A stretch of 64,000 nt of DNA from Nocardia vinacea (GCF_035920345.1 NZ_CP109149.1:2852001-2916000), one strand, 5' to 3'; positions 1 through 9,937 are shown, counted from the first letter of the stretch. Notes: a model not told the origin generated them from the letters alone. Translations and numbers: made by a program.

Positions 1-1
1 G

Positions 2-2707
2 CGGCGCGAACGTTACTGGGTGGACCGGACGCCGGTCCACCCAGAGCAACGCGGACACCCGTTTCTCGGCGAGCCGGTCAGCCTCGCGACCTCGCCGGGG
101 ACTCGGATCTGGGAGCGGGAACTGCATCTGCCCTATCTGGCCGACCACACCGTCGACGGTGTGGTCGTGTTCCCGGCGTCGGGCTATGTGGAGATGGCGC
201 TGTACGCCTCCGGGCGATCATCGGTTCTGAATGATCTCGTATTCGAACGTATGACAATTCTCGGCAGCGACGGCTCCGGCCACTTCCAACTCATCGAGGA
301 CGCCGACGGCTTCCGGGTATATGCCCGCGCAGACAATTCCGAGCCGTGGGTGCGCTGTGCACATGGGACGATCGGCCGTGCCGACGACGGACCACCTCCG
401 GCCGAGCCGCTGACGTCGGTGCGGGACCGCTGTCGCACCGAGGTCACTGCGGACGAGCACTACGCGCGATATGCCGGGCGAACCATCGACTACGGCCCGG
501 CCTTTCGTGGCGTGCAACGAATCTGGACCGGTGCGGGTGAGAGCATCGCGGCGATCGAGCTTGCGGAGTCGTCCACGGGGTACGTCTGCCACCCGGCCCT
601 GCTGGACGCCTGCTTCCAGGTCCTCGGCGGTGTTCTGCTCGACCGGCTGCCGACCGGAGGAATCGTTCCGGCGCGGATCGATCGGCTTCGAGTGCACGGG
701 CCGATCGGTCGACGGGTGTGGGTACACGCGCGCGCAAGGTCCACCGAACACTGTGGTGATCTGCTGGTGCTCGACGAGGACGGCACCGTGCTGATCGAGG
801 TCGAGGGGCTCACGGTGGCCGAGCTCGCCGAACCGGATCCGTACCGAGACTGGCTCTACCGAGTGGATTGGGCCGCGGGGAAACGTCTCGTAGCGCCGGA
901 TCGGCGCGACGGGGCTGCCGGTACCTGGCTGGTGCTCGCCGATTCCTCCGGCGTCGGCAGCGCCCTGGCCGCACTGCTCGAACAACGCGGCCGAACCTGC
1001 GTCCTGGTCGGCAAGGACGACATCGACGTTGCCGACGATGAAGCCTGGAACGCACTGCTGGACAACGTCGCCCAGGGCGAACCGGGCTGTGCCGGTGTGG
1101 TGCACCTGTGGAGCCTGAATACCACCGACACCGAATACGTCACCGCCGATACCCTGACCGAGGATCAGCACACCACCGGGCTCAGCACGGTGCGCCTGGT
1201 CCGCGCGCTCGCTCGCCTGGGCCTGCGGGACCATCCCCGCTTGTGGCTGGTCACCCGAGGAGCGCAGCAGGTAGGCCGCGAACCGGTTGCGGTGTCCCAA
1301 GCTCCGCTGTGGGGACTGGCAAGGACATTGAGCGTCGAGCATCCCGAACTGGAATGCACCCGGGTGGACCTCGACTCGGAGTGGACGCTCACTCGTTGCG
1401 CCGCGGAACTCCTTCCCGAACTCGTCGCATCAGATCGCGAAGACGAAATCGCGCTGCGCGAGGAAGGGCGGAAGCTCGCCAGGCTGGTACGGACCCGGTT
1501 CGACTGCGGGAATGCCGAGCCGGCGCTGACCGGCGGGACATACCTGATCAGCGGTGGGCTCGGTGGGCTCGGTATCGGCCTGGCACGCTGGCTGGCAACC
1601 CGGGGGGCGCAGCACCTCGTGCTGGCCGGACGGCACGAACCGGGTCCGGACGCACAGGCGAGGATCGCCGAGCTCAGGCGCGATGGTGTCGAGGTGGTGG
1701 TGGCGCGCGCGGACGTCACCCGGCGCGCGGACGTCGCCAGGGTGCTCGCCGATATCGACGACCGGATGCCACCACTGCGCGGAGTGCTGCACACGGCCAT
1801 GGTGCTCGACGATCGGACCATTCTGGGACTGGATGCCGAACGATTCGATCGGGTCCTGGCACCCAAGGTCCGCGGCGCGTGGAACCTGCACGAACTGACC
1901 GGGGACCGGGAACTGGACTTCTTCGTCATGTACTCCTCAGCGTCGGCTGTGCTCGGCTCACCGGGACAGGCGAGCTACGCGGCCGCCAACGCATTTCTGG
2001 GCGGGCTCGCGCGGCATCGGGAATGCAGTGGCAGAACGGCATTGTGCGTGGACTGGGGGCTGTACTCGCAGGACGGAATCATGGCGAGGCGCGAGTCGGA
2101 AGGGCAGCGACTCGCGCACCGGGGGGTCGGCACCATCACCCCTGCGCAAGGTGTGGACATCCTGGGTCGCCTGCTGGGCGGCAGCGCCAGCCAGGTCGTG
2201 GCGGCGAATCTCGATCTGCGGCAATGGCTCGCGTTCTACCCGTCTCTGGCCGGTGCGTCGCTGTACGCCGAACTCGACGACGACAACCGCGGGAACACCA
2301 GTGGACGGCCGACCGAGTTCGTGGACCGGCTGCGCGTGGCCGCCGCTGCCGAACGCCCGAGTTTGATCGACACCGTCGTGACCGGACAACTCAGCCAGGT
2401 CCTGCACCTCGACCCAGCTCTGATCGACCGGAAAGCGCCGCTGACCACCATGGGCGTCGACTCGCTGATGGCGCTCGAACTACGGAATCGGCTCGAATCC
2501 GCACTAGGCGTACGACTGTCGGCGACGCTGCTGTACAGCGCGCCGACAGTGCTCGCGCTGACCGGACAGCTACTCGACGCGCTCGGCATGGCCGAGCCGC
2601 AGGCGACCACCGGCCAACTAGATGAACTCGGAGATCTGGACATGGACGATCTGCTGGCGCAGATCGACGATTCGATAAACCGGCTCGAAGAGGGGGAGTT
2701 GACGTGA
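2..2707 (+). CDS. Type I polyketide synthase, C-terminal part (DH-KR-ACP), 5' end outside window
   Basis: C-terminal portion of a modular type I PKS. The reading frame is open to the left edge and begins with RRERYWVD, the usual linker after an acyltransferase, so KS and AT should lie upstream. The DH has HTVDGVVVFP (H-x3-G-x4-P) and a later DACFQ (D-x3-Q), so both catalytic residues are present. The KR has the nucleotide loop GGLGGLG, an LDD motif (MVLDDR) typical of B-type ketoreductases, and catalytic S, Y and N in SSASAVLGSPGQASYAAANA. The ACP carries GVDSLMA with the phosphopantetheine Ser, followed by an acidic C-terminal tail that could dock onto the next subunit. The expected module product is an alpha,beta-unsaturated acyl chain. 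The stop overlaps the next gene (GTGA), indicating translational coupling. Confidence 0.95.
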   Translation, partial: RRERYWVDRTPVHPEQRGHPFLGEPVSLATSPGTRIWERELHLPYLADHTVDGVVVFPASGYVEMALYASGRSSVLNDLVFERMTILGSDGSGHFQLIEDADGFRVYARADNSEPWVRCAHGTIGRADDGPPPAEPLTSVRDRCRTEVTADEHYARYAGRTIDYGPAFRGVQRIWTGAGESIAAIELAESSTGYVCHPALLDACFQVLGGVLLDRLPTGGIVPARIDRLRVHGPIGRRVWVHARARSTEHCGDLLVLDEDGTVLIEVEGLTVAELAEPDPYRDWLYRVDWAAGKRLVAPDRRDGAAGTWLVLADSSGVGSALAALLEQRGRTCVLVGKDDIDVADDEAWNALLDNVAQGEPGCAGVVHLWSLNTTDTEYVTADTLTEDQHTTGLSTVRLVRALARLGLRDHPRLWLVTRGAQQVGREPVAVSQAPLWGLARTLSVEHPELECTRVDLDSEWTLTRCAAELLPELVASDREDEIALREEGRKLARLVRTRFDCGNAEPALTGGTYLISGGLGGLGIGLARWLATRGAQHLVLAGRHEPGPDAQARIAELRRDGVEVVVARADVTRRADVARVLADIDDRMPPLRGVLHTAMVLDDRTILGLDAERFDRVLAPKVRGAWNLHELTGDRELDFFVMYSSASAVLGSPGQASYAAANAFLGGLARHRECSGRTALCVDWGLYSQDGIMARRESEGQRLAHRGVGTITPAQGVDILGRLLGGSASQVVAANLDLRQWLAFYPSLAGASLYAELDDDNRGNTSGRPTEFVDRLRVAAAAERPSLIDTVVTGQLSQVLHLDPALIDRKAPLTTMGVDSLMALELRNRLESALGVRLSATLLYSAPTVLALTGQLLDALGMAEPQATTGQLDELGDLDMDDLLAQIDDSINRLEEGELT

Positions 2708-5691
2708 ACATCGCCGACGAGCAACGTTATCGCACACAGCTCGTGAAAGCCGCTTCCGCGCTGCGCACGATGGAAGCCGAGGTCGTGCGGCTGCGGCGAC
2801 AGCACACCGAAGCTATTGCGGTAATCGGCATGGGCTGCCGTTTCCCGGGTGGCGCCGACGACCCCGAAGCATTCTGGACACTGCTCTCCGACGGTGTCGA
2901 CACAGTGTCCCAACGACCCGACCGTGCCACCGGTGACGCTGGAGCAACCGGTGCTTTCCTGCCCTCGGTGGACGGATTCGACGGGGCGTTCTTCGGGATA
3001 GCCCCGCAGGAAGCCGACGCGCTGGATCCACAGCATCGGCTGCTGCTCGAGGTCGCCTGGGAGGCGCTGGAAGACGCCGGAGTGGCGACCGAGCGGCTGG
3101 CCGGCAGCCGAACCGGCGTCTTCGTAGGGATGAGCAGCAACGACTACCTGCTGCTCAGCGCGCGTTCCGGCGCAATGAGCGGCTATACCGGCACCGGAAC
3201 GGCCCACAGTTTCGGCGCGGGTCGGTTGTCGTACCTGCTCGGGCTGTGTGGGCCGAGTCTCGCGGTTGACACCGCGTGCTCATCATCGCTGGTCGCGGTA
3301 CATCTTGCGATCCGGAGCCTGCGGACCGGGGAAAGCTCCCTCGCCCTGGCCGGTGGGGTGAATCTCGTTCTGGACGAAGCGGTGACCGAGATGATCAGCG
3401 ATCTACAAGCGCTGTCGCCGGATGGCCGGTGCCGTAGCTTCGACGCCCGTGCGAACGGGTTCGTCCGCGGCGAGGGCTGCGGAATCGTTGTGCTGAAGAG
3501 GCTCTCCGATGCACTGGCCGACGGCGATCGAGTACTGGCAGTCCTGCAGGGTTCGGCAATGAACTCCGACGGTCGCTCGGCCGGGCTGACCGCACCCAAT
3601 CCACTGGCGCAGCGGGACCTGCTGCGCCAGGCGTTCGCCGATGCCCAGGTGCGCCCCGTCGATATCGGGTATGTGGAGACCCATGGAACCGGCACCGCAC
3701 TCGGAGACCCGGTCGAGATCGAGGCACTGGCCGAGGTTTTCGGCGAGGGGGACGCTAACAGTGGCGGTTGCGTACTGGGTGCGGTCAAGACCAACATCGG
3801 ACATCTCGAGGCCGCCGCGGGCATCGCCGGACTGATCAAGGCGGTACTGGCCTTGCAGTACGCGGAAATCCCCCGCAACCTGCACTTCAGCACGCTCAAT
3901 CCGAGGATTTCCCTGACCGGAACACCTTTCGTCATCCCGACGAAGACCATCGCGTGGCCGGAGGGCGAGAAGCCGCGGATCGTGGGTGTCAGTTCGTTCG
4001 GTATGAGCGGCACCAACGCGCATGTCGTCGTCGCCGAGGCGCCCACGGTCGAGCAGCTGCCGCCGCGGGGCGGACCGGTCCTGCTCCCGCTGTCGGCGCG
4101 CAGCCCGTCGGCACTGATCGAGTTGGCTATCGCACACGCGAATGTCCTGGAGCGGGAAGATGATCCGTGCGATGTCGCCTATACGGCGGGAGCCCGGCGT
4201 GATCATCACGAATGGCGGACCGCAGTAGTTGGTGCCTCCGGTGCCGAACTGGCCGAGCACCTGCACGCATTCGTGCGCGACGGTGCCACCCGGGCCCGAG
4301 CCACGGCACCCACGATCACCTACGTCTTCTCCGGGCAGGGGGCGCAGTGGATCGGTATGGGTCGCGAGCTGCAGGGCAGTGAACCGATTTTCCGCGCCGC
4401 ACTCGAAGAATGCGACCGATTGGTCGCGGAGCACACATCGTTATCGTTGCTCGCGGAACTGGCTGCGCCAGAAGGCGAATCGAGGTTACACCGCACGGAG
4501 ATCGCCCAACCCGCGCTGTTCGCATGCCAGATTGCGCTGTCGGCCCTGCTCGCGTCGTGGGGCATTCGGCCCGACGCAGTCATCGGGCACAGTGTTGGTG
4601 AGATCGCCGCCGCGCATGTCGCGGGTGCGCTGAGCCTGGCGGAAGCCATCAGGATCGTGGTATCGAGAGGACGCCTCATGGCGCCGGCCGACGGTTCGGG
4701 GGCGATGGTTGCAGTCGCGCTGGGGCCGGATGAGATCGCGAACGTTATTGCCGGATCGAACACTTCGGTCGTGGTGGCAGCGATCAACGACGCCCGGTCC
4801 GTCGTACTGTCCGGCTCGGTGGACGAGTTGCACACCGTGCTCAACCCGCTCCAGCGGCGAGACGTCCACTGCCGCTGGTTGCCGGGCGGCTACGCATTCC
4901 ACTCACGTTCCATGGCCCCGATGGCCACAGAGCTCGAGAAGGAACTCGCCGCGGTAGAGTGCGGCCCCACAACGTGCCCCATGTACAGCACGGTGGGCGG
5001 AGACCGGATCGCCGGAAGCGAATTGACCGGCGATTATTGGGCGAACAACGTCCGGCAGCCGGTCCGATTCGCTGACGCTGTGCACGCCGCAGCCCGCGAT
5101 AGGCAGCAGATCTTCCTCGAGATAGCGCCGCATTCCGTGCTCTCCGGCCATATCGCGAACTGTCTCGGCACAGCAGCTGCAATCCCGACGTTGCGCAGAG
5201 AGCGCCCGGAACAACGCAGCCTGCTCAACTCGATTGCCGAGCTCTACACCGCGGGCTATCCAGTGGACTTCGCCCGGCTATACCCGGATCGGCGCCGGGT
5301 CGCAACGTTGCCGCGCTATCCATGGCAGCGCAAACGTCATTGGCTCGACGCACCGGCACCGCCCAGCGAACAGGTGGCCGTCGTGCCGGCGCACTGGGTC
5401 GATGAACTGATCGGGTTGCCGAACGGCGATCGGGAGGCCGCGATCGAGGCAGCAGTACGCCGGGACACAGCGGCCTTACTCCAGCTACCTTCGCCCTCGG
5501 ACGTCCCGATGGACGGCAAGTTCATGGCACTCGGCATGGATTCCCTGATGGCCGTGCAGCTGCGACACGAACTCGCGGCGCGAACCGGACTCGCTCTGCC
5601 GTCGACGCTCGCCTTCGATCATCAGACCCCGAGGGCGGTCACCCGGTATCTGTTGAAAGTGCTCACGGAGTACACAAAGGACGAAACATAA
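2704..5691 (+). CDS. Type I polyketide synthase module (KS-AT-ACP)
   Basis: A 995-residue single module. Residues about 1-35 form a charged helical N-terminus like a docking coiled coil. KS motifs are complete: TACSSS with the Cys nucleophile, HGTGT and KTNIGH. The AT has GQGAQW, GHSVGE around the active Ser, and YAFHS. GHSVGE and the preceding AQPALFA look malonyl-type, but YAFH mixes the malonyl (HAFH) and methylmalonyl (YASH) signatures, so extender choice is uncertain. The ACP has GMDSLMA near residue 940. There is no KR, DH, ER or thioesterase, so this module should leave an unreduced beta-keto group and needs separate chain release. It starts at GTG inside the previous stop and ends one base into the next start (TAATG). 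Confidence 0.95.
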   Translation: MNIADEQRYRTQLVKAASALRTMEAEVVRLRRQHTEAIAVIGMGCRFPGGADDPEAFWTLLSDGVDTVSQRPDRATGDAGATGAFLPSVDGFDGAFFGIAPQEADALDPQHRLLLEVAWEALEDAGVATERLAGSRTGVFVGMSSNDYLLLSARSGAMSGYTGTGTAHSFGAGRLSYLLGLCGPSLAVDTACSSSLVAVHLAIRSLRTGESSLALAGGVNLVLDEAVTEMISDLQALSPDGRCRSFDARANGFVRGEGCGIVVLKRLSDALADGDRVLAVLQGSAMNSDGRSAGLTAPNPLAQRDLLRQAFADAQVRPVDIGYVETHGTGTALGDPVEIEALAEVFGEGDANSGGCVLGAVKTNIGHLEAAAGIAGLIKAVLALQYAEIPRNLHFSTLNPRISLTGTPFVIPTKTIAWPEGEKPRIVGVSSFGMSGTNAHVVVAEAPTVEQLPPRGGPVLLPLSARSPSALIELAIAHANVLEREDDPCDVAYTAGARRDHHEWRTAVVGASGAELAEHLHAFVRDGATRARATAPTITYVFSGQGAQWIGMGRELQGSEPIFRAALEECDRLVAEHTSLSLLAELAAPEGESRLHRTEIAQPALFACQIALSALLASWGIRPDAVIGHSVGEIAAAHVAGALSLAEAIRIVVSRGRLMAPADGSGAMVAVALGPDEIANVIAGSNTSVVVAAINDARSVVLSGSVDELHTVLNPLQRRDVHCRWLPGGYAFHSRSMAPMATELEKELAAVECGPTTCPMYSTVGGDRIAGSELTGDYWANNVRQPVRFADAVHAAARDRQQIFLEIAPHSVLSGHIANCLGTAAAIPTLRRERPEQRSLLNSIAELYTAGYPVDFARLYPDRRRVATLPRYPWQRKRHWLDAPAPPSEQVAVVPAHWVDELIGLPNGDREAAIEAAVRRDTAALLQLPSPSDVPMDGKFMALGMDSLMAVQLRHELAARTGLALPSTLAFDHQTPRAVTRYLLKVLTEYTKDET

Positions 5692-6353
5692 TGAAGGTGT
5701 ACGGGACGGCCACCAGCGCCTGCACCCACAAGGTACTGATGGTCCTGGCCGAGAAGAATCAGCACGCCGAGCTGGTCGAGGTGAGTGTTCTCCAAGGGCA
5801 GGACAAGTCGCCGGAGCACCGGAAACTCCAGCCGTTCGGTGAGATTCCGGTACTGGAGGACGATGGGTTCCTGCTGTACGAATCGCGGGCTATCATCCGC
5901 TATCTGGACCATCGGTTGCCGGGCCCGGCACTGACACCGGACGACCTCAGGCTGCGCGGGCTGATGGAACAGTGGATCAGCATCGAGCAGAGCTACGTCA
6001 GCGGACCGGTGTGGGACCTCGTCCGCGCCGGCCCTGTGTACGAGATCATCCGCCGCAGCCCGGGCGCGAAATTCCTTCCGCCACCACCAGATCGGAACGC
6101 CATCGCTGCGGCGCGCGGTGAGCTGGCAACCGCGTTCGACGTCGCGGACGCCACGCTGGCCAGGCAGCAATTCCTTGCCGGACCCGAGTTCTCGCTCGCC
6201 GAGGTGACCTGGCTGCCCTACTTGCAGTATCTCGTCGCCTCCAACGGTGCAGACCTGATCGACGCGCGACCGAACCTTGCGCGCTGGTGGCGAGAGATCA
6301 GTGACAGGCCCACCTGGCGCCGGGTCGGACAAGTGCTGGAGCGGCCCGAGTGA
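5691..6353 (+). CDS. Glutathione S-transferase-like protein
   Basis: 220 residues with the GST layout: an N-terminal thioredoxin-like domain with a possible catalytic Ser/Cys in GTATSACTHK, the cis-Pro segment GEIPVLEDDG followed by YESRAIIRYL (the Glu-Ser that holds the gamma-glutamyl group in GSTs), then an all-helical C-terminal domain. Its place between PKS and P450 genes, with 1-nt and 4-nt overlaps on its two sides, makes it a tailoring enzyme of the polyketide. Actinomycetes mostly use mycothiol rather than glutathione, so it may act as an isomerase or dehydratase, use another thiol, or be an acquired gene. Family assignment is firm; reaction unknown. Confidence 0.85.
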   Translation: MKVYGTATSACTHKVLMVLAEKNQHAELVEVSVLQGQDKSPEHRKLQPFGEIPVLEDDGFLLYESRAIIRYLDHRLPGPALTPDDLRLRGLMEQWISIEQSYVSGPVWDLVRAGPVYEIIRRSPGAKFLPPPPDRNAIAAARGELATAFDVADATLARQQFLAGPEFSLAEVTWLPYLQYLVASNGADLIDARPNLARWWREISDRPTWRRVGQVLERPE

Positions 6354-7558
6354 ACCGGTTCGACCTGTGGGGTGAACAGATGCGTGTCGATCCCCTGCCG
6401 ACACTGGCGCGGATGCGGTCCGAGGCGCCGATCATCCGCCTGTTCAACCCGCACCAGCAAGCACCCGAGTGGCGTGTGACCCGCTACGCCGACGTCGTCG
6501 AACTGCTCCGCGACAATCGTTTCAGCAAGGACAAGCGGAAGCTGTCCGACGCGGCGCGATCCAGGTACTTCCGGGTGACCGAATTCGACCAGCTGGACAA
6601 GCACATGCTCTACGCCGATCCCCCGGAGCACACAAGATTGCGTGCCCTGGTCGCCAAGGCGTTCACTCCGCACCGGATCATCGAGCTCCGTCCATACGTC
6701 GCCGCAGCCACCGACAGGCTGCTGAACCAGGCCGAGCAGCAGGACTCGGTGGACCTGCTCGATGCACTGGCCTTCCGGCTGCCGATCACCGTCCTAGCCG
6801 AGCTGATCGGGATACCGATCGAAGACCAGGAGCGGTTCCGGGAGTGGACCAGGATCCTGATCGCTCCGCCGTCGGAGGGAGATTTCGACGCGCTGCGCAC
6901 CATGGCGATCGAGTTCCAGCAGTATCTCGAGGAATTCCTCGAGGTACGCCGCCGACAGCGCCGCGACGACCTCACCAGTGCGTTGATCGAGGCGCAGACT
7001 CATCGTGACCGGCTGTCGCCGGTGGAACTGATGAGCATGATCTTCTTGCTCATCGCCGCGGGTTTCGAAACGACGGGAAACCTCATCGGCAACGCGGCGT
7101 GGGCGCTGCTACGGAATCCCGCGGAACTGATGCGGCTGCGTGCCACACCAGCGCTCATCGAACCGGCGATCGAGGAGGTGGTGCGATACTGCCCTCCGGT
7201 GAAGAACAGCACCGGAGCCTTTTCGCTGACCGATGTCGAGTTCCGGGGCACGGTCATTCCGGCCGAGGAATTGGTCGTCGCGTCGCTGCTGTCGGCACAT
7301 CATGATGACGCGCAGTTTCCCGAACCCGAACGGTTCGACATCACCCGAACACCGAACCGGCACTTGGGGTTCGGCCTCGGACCGCACTTCTGCCTCGGGG
7401 CCTCACTGGCAAGACTGGAGGCGACGGTCGCGATCAGCGCCGTGGTGCGGCGCTTCCCCCGACTGGAGTTCGCGGTCGATCCCGATACATTGCGATGGAA
7501 GGATGGCGTATTCGTGCACGGCCTGGAGCAACTTCCCGTGACCTGGGGGATACGATGA
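6350..7558 (+). CDS. Cytochrome P450
   Basis: 402 residues, the normal size for a soluble bacterial P450. The I-helix motif is AGFETT (Glu where many have Asp), the K-helix motif EVVR sits in IEEVVRYCPP, and the heme loop is FGLGPHFCLG with the Cys ligand. The GTG start lies in the GST stop (GTGA), so it is coupled to that gene. Its position in the polyketide operon points to late oxidation of the polyketide. Redox partners are not encoded nearby. Confidence 0.95.
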   Translation: MNRFDLWGEQMRVDPLPTLARMRSEAPIIRLFNPHQQAPEWRVTRYADVVELLRDNRFSKDKRKLSDAARSRYFRVTEFDQLDKHMLYADPPEHTRLRALVAKAFTPHRIIELRPYVAAATDRLLNQAEQQDSVDLLDALAFRLPITVLAELIGIPIEDQERFREWTRILIAPPSEGDFDALRTMAIEFQQYLEEFLEVRRRQRRDDLTSALIEAQTHRDRLSPVELMSMIFLLIAAGFETTGNLIGNAAWALLRNPAELMRLRATPALIEPAIEEVVRYCPPVKNSTGAFSLTDVEFRGTVIPAEELVVASLLSAHHDDAQFPEPERFDITRTPNRHLGFGLGPHFCLGASLARLEATVAISAVVRRFPRLEFAVDPDTLRWKDGVFVHGLEQLPVTWGIR

Positions 7559-8199
7559 CGATCCTGGTGCGGCAGGCGACGTTGGACGACATGGACGAGA
7601 TCATGGCTGTCGAGCAAGACTGGGAGGAATCTCAGCGAGCGAGCCGTGACCAGATGACAGCTCGCCTTCGTGCGTATCCCGAGGGGTTCTGGATCTTCGA
7701 GCAGCACGGCGAGGTCGTCGGCACCTTGATGGGCTTCCCCATGCGGTATGAGGCGGACCGCATTTCCGAACTCAGCGATTGGGACACGGTGACCGGTCAC
7801 GGTTACTATCCGGTCATCGATCTGGACACCGCGAACGCCATCTACCTGGCTTCCGGCTCATTGAAGCGCACCGCACGCGGCGGCACAGCATACGCGGTGA
7901 TGATGGAAACCCCAGTCGAGCTGGCCGAGCGCTACGGACTGGATTATGTCCTCACCGGAGCAAAGATCCCCGGCTACGACGCATACTGCCGCCGATTCGG
8001 CGAGATCGACGCCCCCGACTACGTGTTACGCACACTCGGCGGCTGCCTGGTCGATCCCTTCTTGGAGATGTACCGAGGGCACAACTATCTGGTGCCCGAC
8101 CGAAGCCACATCGTCCCCAACTACTATCCGGACCCGCCAAGCCGCGATTACGGCGCGATCGTGGTGCGGAGCGTGCGGGACTCGCCCGCTCGAGGCTGA
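7555..8199 (+). CDS. GNAT-family N-acetyltransferase-like protein
   Basis: 214 residues from the ATG at 7555, which overlaps the P450 stop (ATGA); an in-frame start 60 bases upstream lies inside the P450 gene and is unlikely. The N-terminal half reads as a GNAT fold (ILVRQATLDDMDEI, then the strand WIFEQHGEVVGTLMGF). The C-terminal half is less typical, with a long loop rich in Tyr and Asp and a YGLDYVLTGAKIPGYDAY segment. It is the last gene of the polyketide operon. It could acylate an amine or hydroxyl on the product, or take part in chain release since no thioesterase is seen; that role is inference. Confidence 0.7.
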   Translation: MTILVRQATLDDMDEIMAVEQDWEESQRASRDQMTARLRAYPEGFWIFEQHGEVVGTLMGFPMRYEADRISELSDWDTVTGHGYYPVIDLDTANAIYLASGSLKRTARGGTAYAVMMETPVELAERYGLDYVLTGAKIPGYDAYCRRFGEIDAPDYVLRTLGGCLVDPFLEMYRGHNYLVPDRSHIVPNYYPDPPSRDYGAIVVRSVRDSPARG

Positions 8200-8340
8200 A
8201 TCGCGTCCCCCATCAGCCCGGCAGGCAGCTGCAGCAAGCTGATGGTTCTGCAACACGGCAGCCATGCGCGGTGCGTGAGGCTCACGCCGGTCACGGTGCT
8301 GCGGCTGGTCTGCATCGGTGTGGTGTCTTTGATTCCGAAC

Positions 8341-9081
8341 CACGACAGCGAACCCAACGAACCGCCCACTACCCCGCCGCAGCGTGATACTGCTCGCGAT
8401 GCTCGATCCACGGACGTTGGCGCTGTTCCTCACTCATCGCCAACAACTCACGCAACTTCCCCCACGCCACCTCATCAACCGGGGTATAGATCTGCATCCA
8501 CGCATGGGGCAACGACGGCAGCGACATGCTCGTCAAGAACATCTCCAACTCCCCCACCGCCAAATTACGGATCTGCTTCGTCCGACTCGCCGGAACCGCC
8601 ACATCATTACGAGCCCACAACGAAGCGAAAGTCTCACTCTCCGCACACAACTCAGAGATGAATTCCTCCCAACCCGGATCACCGAGATTCTTCACATACG
8701 AACCACGCAGATAACCCACCATGCGCCGCAAATCATCCCAATTATGGTGATAGGCGTTGCAGCACTCCGGGGTCAGGAACACCCGCCGCGCCACATTCCG
8801 CTCCCCCTTTACGAAACCCGGGCACAGTGCCTCATACGACTTATTGTGCGCAAGCACGTCATAACGCGGACTCAACACCACACCCGGCAAAGGTTCCAGA
8901 TGATCCAGAATCACCTGAAGTTCTTCTGGCAGAGCAGTTCCCGCGTGCGCAGTCGGCACCGTCGGCACATCCGCCAACCGATACAAGTGCGCCTTCTCCG
9001 CAGCATCCAACGACAACGTCCGCGCAACCGAATTCAACACCTGCACACTGACATTGATGTTGCGACCTTGTTCTAGCCAGG
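8341..9081 (-). repeat. Left copy of 741-bp direct repeat (3' part of XRE/MmyB regulator gene)
   Basis: This block matches 30747-31487 base for base in length, with a constant offset of 22,406 and no net indel, at roughly 90 percent identity judged by eye. Most differences are in third codon positions. Similarity stops abruptly at both ends. Both copies point the same way, so the roughly 21.7 kb between them is flanked by direct repeats. Confidence 0.9.
8369..9081 (-). pseudogene. 5'-truncated MmyB-type XRE regulator
   Basis: Encodes the last ~237 residues of the same protein as the intact gene at 30775-31677, from WLEQGRNINV to the end, with about ten amino-acid differences. The intact protein's first ~63 residues, which hold most of the helix-turn-helix, are missing. 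They are replaced by unrelated sequence read as MCFGGNVAHRYLFPWFS in an open frame that reaches 9130. The MmyB-like ligand-binding domain is complete. Mostly synonymous differences suggest the copy was under selection until recently. A ligand-binding fragment without DNA-binding activity could still be made, but no convincing promoter or ribosome site is seen. Confidence 0.85.
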
Positions 9082-9848
9082 AGAACCACGGAAAGAGGTA
9101 CCGATGAGCAACGTTACCGCCGAAGCACAAAGACGCAGCTCAGACACACATTCCGCGTGGTGGCACTCCCAAGTCTGCCGTATAGCCGACTTAACGCGAC
9201 ACGAACCCTCAGTGGCGATTCCTTGGCCAACAGCTTCATGGACGACCGGGAAACGCAAACCATTTCAGCACCTGCTGTGACATAGACATGATCAGCGTGC
9301 CGTCCACCACCACCGCGTCCATACGACGCATGCAGCAGATCGCTGTAGCGCCGGCATGCGCAGGCGAGCCACAGACCGAACCGACATGGTCGGGACACAG
9401 TCCTCGGCTCACGTACAGTCCGCCGCAGAGCAGACTGGGCGGACCGGCTCGATGTTCCGCGTCGCTTGACAACAAGAGTCGATCCCCGAACCCGCGACCA
9501 ATGGATTCGCAGTCTACGGCGGACAAGACGATTCGACCGGATTCGGCTACGTTCGATTTCACCGGTTTCGCTGCACGAATATTCCAATAGAGCGAGGACC
9601 TGGAATGTGTTGATATTCGATCGATTTCGGTCGTATTCGAATGAAAAAAGAGAGTAAATGGCGACCACCTGATCGATAACTGTGGAGCCACCGCTCGCTC
9701 GCACCCTCAATCCATCGTTGCCTCGGTCTAGCTCTGCATAGACGAGCAATCACTCTGCTATCCAATCAGTCCCAGGGCGCGGCATGCAACGACTTCAGGT
9801 ATTTCCGAAACCCCTTCCGTCACAGTCCCAATCAATGGCCAGCCGGAT
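9082..9848. other. Gene-free stretch, lower GC
   Basis: About 770 bases between the truncated regulator and the CRISPR relic. Open frames here lack recognisable domains and are mutually overlapping. Composition is visibly more AT-rich from about 9570 to 9680. A short frame starting at the ATG at 9104 after AAAGAGG gives only 27 codons. I see no supported gene; it is probably rearrangement debris. Confidence 0.6.
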
Positions 9849-9937
9849 TGGATTATCCCCGCGTGCGCGGGGAGCACTCCTTGGGGGACTCATGGTCAAG
9901 CTCAACGCTCGGATCATCCCCGCGTGCGGGGGTACGG
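9849..9937 (+). CRISPR. Two-repeat type I-E CRISPR remnant without cas genes
   Basis: Repeat 1 (9849-9877, 29 nt) reads ATTATCCCCGCGTGCGCGGGG at its core and ends GAGCAC. By eye it agrees with the complement of the E. coli I-E repeat at 23 of 29 positions. Repeat 2 starts exactly 61 nt later at 9910 (GGATCATCCCCGCGTGCG) and decays after about 9930. The interval 9878-9909 is 32 nt, the standard I-E spacer length. No further repeat sits 61 nt to either side, and no cas gene is in the window. Repeat 2 runs directly into the MBL-hydrolase relic. Confidence 0.75.

Noticed and set aside
1108..2625. A 505-codon plus-strand open frame inside the first PKS
   Set aside because: Arg-rich out-of-frame reading of the KR-ACP region, whose own frame has all catalytic motifs.
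8200..8340. Short sequence after the GNAT gene
   Set aside because: No terminator, repeat or coding frame with support was recognised before the 741-bp repeat begins.
8369..9130. Left XRE/MmyB copy as a functional 253-residue gene
   Set aside because: The first 16-17 residues do not match the family and the helix-turn-helix is missing, so it is called a pseudogene.
9114..9749. Possible transposase or coding gene in the lower-GC stretch
   Set aside because: The overlapping frames show no DDE motif, no inverted repeats and no convincing start.
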